Positions 46,671-57,248 of a DNA stretch of 64,000 nt are shown piece by piece. The stretch's first letter is position 1. Every line of letters starts with the position of its first letter. The notes below the pieces were generated by a model that was not told the origin of the DNA, did not search any database, and saw nothing but the letters and a program-made list of their open reading frames with translations. Source of the DNA: Acorus gramineus (taxonomy: Eukaryota; Streptophyta; Magnoliopsida; Acorales; Acoraceae); NCBI GenBank assembly GCA_030737835.1, contig JAUJYN010000019.1:2936433-3000432 (forward strand), in the 5' to 3' direction. The translations under genes were made by a program, and so were the position numbers.

Positions 46671-47545
46671 ATTGTCCCTTATCGGACGGAGTCTTTGTGT
46701 GAAACAGAAAGACTTCGATCGATGATAAGGAAAGAGACCCTTATTTTGGCTGGCCCAACCTTCAAGAAGTTTAGGACACATGGCCAAATACAATTCAGGG
46801 AGGTAATTTAGGTCATCAGAGGCTGGATTTTGACTAGAATGGTTATCTAGGGAGTGATCCAGGTGGGAGAGTGAGTAAAAGTAAAGAAACGAGTGATCCA
46901 ACCCTCGATCGGGGTTCTTAGCCAACGTGCACGGAGCAGCCCAGCGTCAGTTTCCTCGTGCCTACCGTACCCGTGCTTGGGTAGCTTGGCAAAGAGGGTA
47001 TATCGCCGACAGAAAGAAAGAAAAGGTGTGTTTGATTTGGTGAATTGGATCATTTGAAAGACAAGGATTCCGGAAAAAGAACTAGAACAGAAGAAATTTG
47101 AACTGAACGGTATTTGGAATTTGTGATAAAACTTTGAGAAAGTTGTGTTTGATCGAGTAAAACTTGGAAATAAACCAATACATGGCTGTTTGTTTTTAGA
47201 AAACTTGGAAATAAGTGTGTTTTGAGAAGCTGACAGGGGATGACTAGTTGTGTTTAGACGGCAGGGAGGGGCGGCTAGTGGTGTTTAGCCGTCGGGCAGG
47301 GGGCGGTTACTCGCGAGTAGCCGCCGGCCGACTAGGTCCCTTATAACCGAAAAGGACCCTCTCTCTCCCGCACGTTTTCAAAAACGGTTCTTCTTCCCTC
47401 TTTTCTTCTTCTTCTCTGTTTTAAACTGAAAAAACTTGTATTTCTTGGTTTTGATTTGCCTAATTTCGCCCTAGATCATTCCTTTCTTCTTGATTTCGAA
47501 GCCCTAGTTTCCTTTAGGGTTTTCTTTTTCGTGAAATCGGTGGAG
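46671..47545 (+). promoter_or_regulatory. Upstream region of the PMD gene
   Basis: Non-coding. It holds a one-mismatch hairpin (47302-47325) and then GGTCCCTTATAACCGAAAAGG at about 47335-47355, a possible TATA-type element (TTATAA), followed by a CT-rich 5' leader (CTCTCTCTCCCGCACG, TCTTCTTCTTCTC). Read on the minus strand, the bases next to 46670 (GATAAGGGACAAT) are a weak polypurine-tract candidate before the LTR. Confidence 0.4.
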
Positions 47546-48364
47546 ATGACGAAGGGGAAGAGGACGGCTTCGATGATGAAGCACCTCAGGTCTTCCAGAG
47601 AGCAGAGAGGAACTGTCTCAGGGTCTAGCTCATCGCAGAGCGACGGGTCGGAGAGGAGGGTCATGGAGGAGGCGACCCAAATGGCGGAGATGCCTTTGGC
47701 GGACGCGGGTGGAGGTATGGGTGCATCCTTGGGGGCTGTCTCATGAGTTTCTACATATCCTAGGGGTGAGGTGATCGGGTATACGCGCAAGAGGAAGCAC
47801 AGTGATCGTCCGGTGGCAGCCAGAAGTGTTGGTTTGGAGGTCGAAGGATCGGTCGAGGGTGTTGGTGTTTGAGGGGGCCGTTATTAGCTAGGAGATGGCC
47901 CGTATCTTGGGCGAGGTATTTGGCGAGGATGAGGGTGGCCTTGGTGATGTTGAGGCTAGTGTGGCAGGCGAGGAAGAGGCGAGGAGAGCCTTGGGTGACT
48001 ACGAGGTGCTGACCTCCGATGCGGTGGGTACGGAGGGCGGGGGCATTGGGTTTGAGGCCGAGGAGGCCATGGGTGCTGGGGTTGAGGCCGCAGAGGCCGG
48101 GGGTATTGGTGTGGAGGGGGTTGAGGAGGAGAGGGATGATGAGGAGGGGATGACGAGGAGGGAGATGATCCTGACGAGGCCGAGGCGGAGGCTTCCGGGG
48201 CTACACGAGCCGTGGTATGCCTCTATTTCCCTCTATCTATTACCTTTTTCTAAATGTATGTATATATATATATATGTTTTTGGTGGTATGCATGAAATGT
48301 GTATGAAGTATATATATATGCATTTTTTTAAAATAGGCATGTTTGTTCATTTATGAAAAATTAT

Positions 48365-48690
48365 CACAGTGGGAGTGTTATAAGCATGCTATTTCATAGT
48401 CTATAGAATGTTTTAACATGCTTGCATAGTGGGTTTGCCTATATAGGTATGGTGTTGTTTTAGTACAAGAGCTGGTAAAAGGGAATAATAATTTTGTTTT
48501 CTTGAATAAGTATGTTTTTAGAAGGGATAGTGGTATGTAAGTATGTGTTTATGATCACGGTGGGAGTGTTATAAGAATGCTTTGTATGACAAGAAGAAAG
48601 TGTGTTTATATAATTTTTAAGCATGCTGAATAATTTTGATTTGTTCTTAGAGATAGACCACGGTGGGAGTGTTCATGGGGTAAAAGAGGT
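48365..48690 (+). repeat. Direct repeats in PMD intron 1
   Basis: CAC(A/G)GTGGGAGTGTTATAAG begins at about 48365 and 48556, and a third copy (CACGGTGGGAGTGTTCATGG) at about 48659. The spacing is uneven, and the sequence between is AT-rich with repeated CATGCTT motifs. Confidence 0.7.
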
Positions 48691-51599
48691 GTATTCATGC
48701 TTTTGTATATGTATATTTGAATATTTCATGCTTGTACATGTATATTTATTTCTCTAAGCATGGTTTAGAATGAAAATCTCGTTTTTGGATTCTCATCTTG
48801 CGGATGCTTTTCATTTTGGATTAACCGCCCTTCTTCTGTTGTTTCAGCGGCCGAACCGTATTCGAGCCCTCTGGCATGGGACGAAGCGGTGGTACGACGC
48901 CCTGAGGCTGGAAGAGAGGAACTTAGTGGACCGAGCGGGCTTCAGTTCCTTCTTTTTGATCGAGCCCTTCCACGTCCATCGTCCTTCTCTAGAGGCGTTG
49001 GCAGAGAGGTGGGATCCGGAGAGCTGCACATTCATCCTCCCCACTGGTGTGGTGATGCTGACGTTGGAGGACGTTCAGCGGATCACGGGCCTCTCAGTCT
49101 TGGGTGAGGCAGTGATAGTGGCTACCAGTCCGGACTATAGGGCGCTCTTCCGGGAGTTGATCGGGGACTGGGAGTATGTGGAGCGTGAGAGGTTGTTGAA
49201 CCGGATCCCTCTTGGATAGCTTTCGAGGCAGTACGGCCTCGGCTCATTCACACACCGTCAGAAGGGTGAAGCCACGGCTAGTTTCGAGAGGAGTCTCATG
49301 ATCGAGGCCAAGGAGGCCGCTACATGCCCACAGAGGGCTCGGAGGGAGTTGAGGGCGTTCTTCCTCTATTTCTTGGGTTGGGTTCTTGTCTCGACAGCCT
49401 CCGACAAAGTCTCCTCTCACTCTCTGTTGCTAATGAGGGACATGGCGACAATGGGCTGCTTTGCTTGGGGGGCGGCCATGCTGGCTCATCTCTTCGTGGA
49501 GCTGTCGAAGAAGGTGAAGAGAACCAGGGGCAAGAACCTAAGTGGCTTCGCAGCGTTTCTACAAGTATAGTCTAGTGAAGATAGAAATGATTTGATTTAA
49601 GTTTATTAACTTCAACTGACTTTGATTTTGACTCTCTTTCCGCAGATTTTTGAGTATGAGCATTTCGCCATTGCTCGTCTGACCCAGCTGGTCTTCGACC
49701 GCGCCCTCCCTTGGGCCATGAGATGGGCGCCTCCAGGGGCTTCTCGCTTGCATCGCCTCGCTCAGTTTTGGGAGGCGTTCCGTGTCTTGAAGGAAGAAGA
49801 GGTATATTTGTCTGAATTTTCTAGGTTGTACTTGATTTTCTTTTGTCTAAGCTCTCTTCCTTATCCTTCTGTATCTTGTTCTGTAGATGACTTGGACGCC
49901 CTACCGGAGGAGGCGGTCCCTGAGGAGCTATCGCGGGATATCTGGCTGATCTTCTTCAATGAGGTGGTTTGCCATGAAATCAGTTGGGTCGTTCGTCAGC
50001 TTGGGTACTATCAGTGGGTGCCGGATCTCTTGCCAAGGAGTCCTCCGATCCCGGTGGCTGGGATTCCTCGGGATATGAACCTCCCGAGGAACTATGCAGT
50101 GTACGTGCGGGGATGGGTCGAGAGGGGGACCTTGGTAGAGCGTCATCCCGAGGTGGTTGATAGCGAGGAGTACATGGCCTGGTTCTACCAGGAGTATGTT
50201 GACATCTTCGGGACTATGGAGGAGGAGATCCCGGATGCTTACGTAAGAAAAAATCTTTTCTCTTTCTCCTTTCTCTCCTTGCTTCTTGCTTCTTCTCTTT
50301 GTGTTCTAAATGATGCCTTCTTTTGTAGGTTGAGCTGAATGAGTTGGAGAAGAAGCTTGAGACCGCGAATGAGCACCTCCAAGCACAGGCCAGGCAAGTC
50401 GAAGGGTTGTGGGTGCAGAGGCGACGCTTGCAGGACAAGGTTCGGGTCCTTGAGGCTCAGATGGATGCTTTGTTGAGAGCGAGAGCCGATGGCGCTTCTT
50501 CCTGCTCTATTCCTCCTGGCTACTCGGATGGAGCTTGATCAGGCGAGGGAGAGGGCCACCAGGGCCGACGATGAGGTGGACCAGTTGCGGTCCGAGAGAG
50601 CCTTGAGAGAGGAGGAGATGGACCAGCTGCGGTCCCGTATGATACGGAGGGAGGAGGAGTCTTCCATTCTAGGCCATGAGCGGGACTCCCTCCAGGCCAG
50701 GGTGTCAGAGTTGGAGGCGTCGGCTGGCGTGCCTGGTGGATTGATGGGAGACCTGGTTCATTCCCTTCAGGCACCCTGGGGATAGGGATCGGGAGGCTCT
50801 CAGGGTCTCGGAGGTGACGGCACGGGATTTGGAAGAGAGGTTGAGGGTAGCCAAGGACCGATCCAGGAGCATGGAGGGTCACCTTCGGCAGAGGCTGGAG
50901 AGGAGAGATCGGGACATGCAGCAAGTCCACCTTTGGGAGGCCACCATGAGGGGGAAGCTGGTTGGCGGAGGGTCCATGACGGAGGCGGACCTCGACCTTC
51001 TCCCTCTCGAGCCTGATCACTCGGTCTCTGCTTCCTTTGCTACGGGGGTGACCTTTAGTCGGGCTTCTCGTCCTTCGGCGACGCAGAGTCGTGGGAGATA
51101 CGCGAGAGCTGCTTCTTCGGTGAGGGAGACTCCTGTTGCTCCAGATGCTCTAGAGGTCCAGTCCTTTCCTCAGCTTACGCCTTCTCAGCGAAGCCAAGAT
51201 GTTACTCCTTCGACCCAGCCTCCCGGTGATGATGACACTCCAAGGTATAGTTTTTGTGTCTTGGTTTTGGTAGAAGAAATATATATATGCAAAGAATTCA
51301 TGCTTTTCCTCTTTTCTCTTGGCTTTTGATGATGCACAGCTCAAGACATTGGAGTTGGATCTCTTTTGGTGGACCTATCCCTCTTTTTTATAGTCTTTGG
51401 TTCTAATTTAGGTTTTCTTCTTGTTTTATGAACAATTTATCCTTTCTTTTGGGTTTATGGATAGACATGGATGGTCTGGTTTGGTTTGAAAGTTTTTGTT
51501 TGATTTGATTTAGTGGGTGTATGTATGGAATGGTTTATGGTTTTGGCATGAATGTGTTAATGCGTGGATGGATTGGTGTATGGATGCATGGGTTGTTAT

Positions 51600-52517
51600 T
51601 AGGCCTGTCAACGGGTCGGGTCTAGACCCGGACCCGACCCGACCCGGACCCGATTACACGTGTAATATACCCGACCCGATTTGGACCCAACCCGAGTTGG
51701 ACCCGACCCGGCGGACCCGAACAAACAAACGGTCGGGTCCGGGTCCACCCCGCCCCGACCCATTGGACCCGAGACCCGATTGTTTTATTAAAATATGCTT
51801 ATATATTATAAGACCATTAGTATTAATTGATACATAATTTTATTTCTTACTTAACTTATTTTTGTATCTACAAGTTCATAAATCATAATCATAACAAGCC
51901 TATAAATCATAAGTCATAATCATAATCATAACATTTTTTTTTTGTGTTGATGTTGCAACTTGCAAGAACTTGATTGTTTAATATGTAATAAACTTAGTAA
52001 TGTATTGTTGTCGGTTTGTTTTGGACAATTAACTTATTAGCTTTTGAATTTGTATGATTAATTAGTTTGTTGCATGATTTATGTTTATTATTTAGGTTAA
52101 TATGTTAGTGTTTATTGTTTTGAATGTTGTTTAGGTTAATATTATTTTGAATGTTTGTATAATTAGTTATGTTTATTATTTAGGTTAATATGTTTTTTAT
52201 GTTAGTGATTATTGTTTTGGATGTTGTTTAATAATTCATTTACTTCTTTTGAATTGTATAAAATTATATTTAAACATAGTCTCATTAACAATAATGTTTT
52301 ATTACAAAAAATTTCAAATAGAATGATAAGGCAAACAAATACATGAGCTCTTCTCTCTTTTTTTTTTTTTATCCAACCAACCGGGTCGGGTCGGACCCGG
52401 ACCCGACCCGGGTCCGACGGGTCCGGGTCCACATTTTCCCGGACCCGCCGGGTCTTGTCACGGGTCGGGTCCGGGTCCACCCCGACCCGACCCGGACCCG
52501 ACCCGTTGACAGGCCTA
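51600..52517. mobile_element. hAT-type MITE, 918 bp, perfect TIR and 8-bp TSD
   Basis: It begins TAGGCCTGTCAACGGGTCGG and ends with the exact reverse complement. Both sides carry GTTGTTAT (51592-51599 and 52518-52525), an 8-bp target duplication as hAT transposases make. Next to each TIR are arrays of GGGTCCGGGTC/GACCCGGACCC, and the middle is AT-rich with no transposase frame, so it is non-autonomous. It sits in the last intron of the PMD gene. Confidence 0.95.
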
Positions 52518-52592
52518 GTTGTTATATGTTTTTAGTTTTGGTTGCTGTTTGATTCGTATTTGTGCAGGTTTAGGGATTGTGTATGTGTATAG

Positions 52593-52789
52593 AATGTGTG
52601 TGTACATGTTTTTTTTTTTGGAAATAAAGATTCTTGACAGGTCTTAAAAGGGTTGACGAGTTGATTGAACCGGACTGACAGGAACAGGTGGGGCAGCAGG
52701 TGAGGGGCGGCTAGTTGTCTTTAGCCGCCCTAGGACTGGTAGATTTTACCTGTAGGGCGGCGGCTAATATTGCTTATGTTTTTTTTTAT
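52593..52789. other. 3' flank of the PMD gene
   Basis: Non-coding; contains the GGCGGCTAG.../...TTAGCCGCC hairpin (52706-52729) and ends where plus-strand family B sequence begins (about 52790). Confidence 0.5.
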
Positions 52790-53776
52790 CAATGTTAGGG
52801 AGTATCCCTACAATTAATTGTTATGATATCATGTATGTAGTTCATCTACATAGCTATGATATAATTCTCCTGTAATATATATGCGCATGTTAAAACTGAT
52901 TAGGCTTATCTGAAATAGGCGTGGGTATGACCGATGTTGGGTTGTACCTTATTAGTTAGAGTGCTAGCGATGTAATAGCCCCCTTGCATCCGAGCAATGC
53001 ACTTGATTGGAATTCAAGAGAATTCATTATCGAATCAGTTTTGCTAAGCCGGTGGTTATGGAATTAACCTAGGCCTTCCCATGTTAGGGAGTGTATGAAC
53101 CGCCTGTTGGGTTATGCCTTAGGGCTTATCTCTGTGCGAGAACAGAGGTATCTCCCTGCATCTGAGCGACGCATCTCTATGGGAGTTCAAGGGTATTTCG
53201 ATAGCATCGGTATGGGATTACCGAGGATAGTTGATTTTCCATAGGGTTCGCATTGCGAACGTGAAGTCTTCCTTCCAATATCGTCGTGCACCGAGGCTGC
53301 CCAGTGTCGAAGCTGTCCTGGCAGATGTACCGATTGTGGAAGGCAGATAGGTAGAGGCTACACGGGAGAGGGCTACCGAGCGATATTGCGAGTGTGCAAT
53401 CATTCTCCCCTTCATCGGATCCGCGTTGAAGCTGCCTGACGTTAAAGCTGTCCTGACAGAGGGCTCCCACTTGTAGGTACTATCGATGCGTTCGGCAGAT
53501 GTACTGATCATGGGAGTATACCAGATAGAGGCTACTCGGGAGAGGGCTACTAGATGACAAAGGGTGGAGAGCAAAAGGATTATCCCAACAGTCCCATGTC
53601 ACCCTTAGGGGTGAGGGTGAGGGTAAGTTGAAGTCACGTCGTCACGTTGTCACGTGACTCTTAAACCCATTGAGTATACTCTGTGTATGCTGCTCCTAAC
53701 GCTTCAGATACCGAAGTATATCTCTACCTTGTAGCGGATGGACCCGTTGTAACTGTTATCCAGTAACACCAAGTGT
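52790..53776 (+). mobile_element. Family B LTR, first part of a copy split twice
   Basis: Starts inside the LTR (AATGTTAGGGAGTATCCC, compare 29468) and runs to CAGTAACACCAAGTGT. The copy continues at 56693 and 60325. The 5' end, including TATA box and microexon-like module, is missing. Confidence 0.75.
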
Positions 53777-56692
53777 TGTTATATATGTGTCACTTTTTAC
53801 CTTCTGGTCACCATTGTAGCATTCTGGCAGTTTTTTAACTTTTTTTTTTTTTCGATCAGAACAGCTAAAATTTTGGACTTTTGGCTATCATCCTGAGCTT
53901 GAGGACTCCGATTGAAAATCTAACTGCATATTATGTGTCCTGGTGCCATTTCAAGCCACTCACAAAAATTTCATCGAATTTCGGTAACGTTTCAGAATTT
54001 CACAGTTCCGAATCGTATCCGGGTTTTGACCAATCGAAAAGTCATTGGGAGACTTGACTTGGTCAAAGTTGACCCTTGACTTGGTCAACTCTTTTGTTTT
54101 CTAGTGTGGTTAGGTTGACCCAAGTCAAAGTGCACTTAAACCTCACCTAAACCTAGCTTAACCTAATTAGTCCTAAGTGGTGAGTGTGTGAGAGTGTGTG
54201 TGGTGTGTGTGTGTGCTTAAGTGAAGTCCACGCCCAAGAACAGTTGGACTATTCATCATCTTCTCTCTCAAGCTCTCTAAAAAGCTCTCACCTCCCTCTC
54301 TTTAAATCCCCCATTTGACCTAGTTAGAGTGTTCAAAAGAAGAAGCCATTGAAGGAGAAAAGATAGGTGAGGACCCGATCTATCTTTCTATGGTCTTGGA
54401 TCTCCATTTCCCCTTGGTTTTCCTCCTCTCTTACCTCCTTTTCTCCCCTGTTTTCAGCCCTTCTTTGGCTGAGAAGAAGGCTTGGTGGTGGTGGTCTTGG
54501 AGGTGGCGAATCGGTGCGCGAAGAGCACCCGATTTCCTCCCCTTCCCTTCCTCTCCTTGGGTGAGCTTTCTTTCCTTCCTTTTCTTGTGTAGATGCTTGA
54601 TTAGGATGTGTTTTTGGGTATGCATGGCATGCATGGTGGTTGGGGTGTTGGGGGGGCTGTTGGGGGCTGTGGGGGTGGTGGAGTGGCTCGGGTGCGCGTG
54701 CGGGATCATCCCTGCGCGTGCGCGCGGGCCTGTGCGCGCAGGCAAGCGCAGGCAGGGCAGGCACGCAGTCGGGCGAGCTGGCGCGTGCGCGCGGGCATGC
54801 GCGCGAGCGTGCGTGCGGGTGCTGCGCAGGGGACGCAGTGCGCGTGGGGCGAGCGAGCGTGCGCGCGGGGTGCGCGGGGGTACTGCGCTGGGGCGCAGTG
54901 CGTGCGGGTGTGCGTGCGAGGTGCTGCGCTGGGGCGCAGTGCGCGCGGGTGCACCTGGGGCTGGACGCGCGGTGCGCGCGGGCACGCGCGGGCGTGCGCG
55001 CGAGCGTGCGGCGTGTCTGGGCGTGCGGGCTGAGGCGCGGCAGCGCGCCTAGGCGAGCGGGCTGGGGCGCGGCAGTGAGCCGGGCGCGGGTGTGCGTGCC
55101 TGCGTGCGCACCCGTGCGTGCGCGTGTGGGTGGCCATGCGCATGGCTGCCCCGGGGTGCGAGAGTGTGTCGGGGCAATTGGACTCGCGTGCGTACGGGCC
55201 CGTATGCATGCTTGTCCGAGTGTTGGGTATTTTTAGCATATTTATTGCGTATTTGTGTATTTTACTCACCAGTTTGATTCCCATGTCTTGCAGATCTCGA
55301 CGGACGATCACGTGACGACCCGGATATTGGTGAGTGGGACAATCCAACCCAGTAGGGAGGCGTTCTATACACTTAGGAGTGTATTGCCCTCCCCTTGGGC
55401 ACCATAGTTGCATATTAACTTGTATTAAGTATACTATGCATGCATGATTATTATATAGTATCCATGCCACCTTAGACTTGTATGCTAGGGATATACATCC
55501 ATGTATCGTGTATAGAGGCCCGTACATGCCTGGACACCATGTCCTGTACTTAAAAGCCTTGAACCTTGAGCTATGCATGATCAATATGATGTATCCATGC
55601 CACCCTAGACCCTGTATGTTAGGGATACTTGCCCCTTATGATATGTATAAAGGCCCATGCATCCTGATACTATGTTTTCATGCTAGGAAAGCCTCGACCT
55701 ACGCATGTGTCCCATTAAGTTTAATTTACTTTAATCAAATGCGAGTTATTGATAATTAGCATGCTTAGTGAATATCATAACCTTGTGGTTATAATATAGA
55801 CTTCCCCGCATCTTAGTTATGCGCCCTGGAGGAATTCTGAAGAATTCATGACATTTATAAAGTTGAGATCGGTGTCGGCGGATCCAAGTGGATCGTATCC
55901 GTGTGGGTAGGCTGTTTCTCTTCCCTTCGTTGGATCCGTGTAGGGACTCCTCAGCGTTAGACAGGCCGTCCTGACAGAGGGCTCCCATCAGTAGGCACCT
56001 CCTGATTTGGTTTCGGACTGTGCTGAATCGTGGGAGTAGACCAGGCGAGCTACGGTGTGGAGGAGAGGCTATCGGTGGACCAAGGGCGATTAACAGCCTA
56101 GTCAGTCCCAAAAGACCATGTCACCAGTTTGAGGGTGAGGGTGAGGGTGTAGTGGGTTGGCGATGAGCGACCCACTGGTTTGTGTAGTTGTTGCCACTTA
56201 GAGGCTATGAATGATTTGAGGTTAATATGAATTGTGATGCATGGGTTGTGCTATTCACTGAGAGTGTGGCTCACCCCTCGCATATATTTTTCTCCAGTGA
56301 TATCTGAGTCGGATCAGCAGGAGGAGCTCCCCGAGGCACGTCAGCAGTAGCGGAGCAGCGTCACGTTCTTCGTGTGAGAGGCCATTCAGCATCCCCCTTT
56401 GCTTGTGTGTATTGTATTCCGTGCTTGAGCACACGTTTGTATTATATTTGGATGTCGTGTATATATTGGCTCTCACAGGACAGTTGATTATGTATCGAGT
56501 CTGTAATATGTCTTTGAATTACAGATCCAGTCTTTTAGCTTCCGCTATTTGTGTATATATCATGTCAGCCTCTTTGTTGTCTGTGTTGTCATTGTTGATA
56601 TTGTTTGAGTATATTATTGACCTCTTGTATAGACTGCTGATATCATATATACCCTTGCCGCGTCCCAGGGACGGCCGCCCTGGGGCGTGACA
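53777..56692 (+). mobile_element. Family A solo LTR with perfect duplication AGTGT
   Basis: 2916 bp, TGTTATATATGTGTCAC to GGGGCGTGACA, with AGTGT directly on both sides (53772-53776, 56693-56697). It has donor-like GG/GTGAGC near 54558, a CpG tract (54690-55190), the 36-bp module (55294-55329), one minisatellite unit near 56104-56185 and a late acceptor TTTTCTCCAG near 56296. No gene. Confidence 0.95.
55294..55329 (+). other. 36-bp microexon-like module
   Basis: CATGTCTTGCAG before, GTGAGTGG after. Confidence 0.4.
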
Positions 56693-57248
56693 AGTGTTAT
56701 GGTTAACAGTTGTTCCTCCTCGAGTGTCCCAAAAGCCTCCCTCCGGGGAGTAAGGGTGAGGGCGAGGTATGGTCGCGCTGTTGCATGACCTTGTTATCAT
56801 ATGGGTTTCTACCCATATTTTTTTCCTTGAAAGGAAATTGCCTTAGTATTGAACTGTTGTAATGGTGTTTGGTTTCCAGCCACTCACTGAGCTTGTAGCT
56901 CACCCCTCGCGTACTGTTTCTTTTACAGGGGCGGTGTTGGGCGTGGAGCTGGAGCTTCCCTGTGGCGTGGTCTTGCGTGCTTGAAGCGTTCCGTCCGGCG
57001 GTTGGTGAGTGCGAGGCTGTCAACAGTCCTAGAGTCATGTATTTGTTAAGCGAATGCGTGTTGCACTTGTTGTACTTTATTTGGACTAGACTTGGCTCTC
57101 ACAGGACAGTGATTGTGTATTGAGTCTGTAATAATGTTTTTGGTTGACAGACTTATTGATATTTTTATGCTTCCACATTTTAGTTGAACTATCAATTATC
57201 ATTGTTTTGCCAGCTTTATGTGTTATTTATTGGAGTCATTGTTGACCT
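56693..57248 (+). mobile_element. Family B LTR, middle part of the split copy
   Basis: AGTGTTATGGTTAACAG to GGAGTCATTGTTGACCT. It includes the GGTGAGGGCGAGG block and the late acceptor TTTTACAG/GGGCGGTGTTGGGCG (56927). Confidence 0.75.

Larger units (their letters stand above)
47546..52592 (+). pseudogene. Plant mobile domain (PMD) and coiled-coil gene, disrupted
   Basis: PMD (aminotransferase-like, plant mobile domain) proteins occur in plant hosts and inside transposons; their biochemical role is unclear. Exons read from GT-AG sites: 47546-48214, 48848-49564, 49646-49801, 49887-50242, 50329-51244 and probably 52568-52592; internal junctions keep phase 0. Exon 1 is Ser/Gln then acid-rich. 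Exons 2-4 hold the domain (FILPTGVVMLTLEDVQRITG, SFTHRQKGEATASFERSLM, FFLYFLGWVL, FNEVVCHEISWVVRQLGYYQ). Exon 5 is coiled coil (ELNELEKKLETANEHLQAQ, then heptad-like DQLRSERALREEEMDQL). Breaks: TGA at 47744, a frameshift in a G run near 48150, TAG at 49217, frameshifts near 49905, 50520 and 50785. The start is the ATG after a pyrimidine-rich leader; an upstream in-frame ATG at 47456 is possible. By position it may be an antisense accessory gene of a Tat-type element. Confidence 0.7.
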
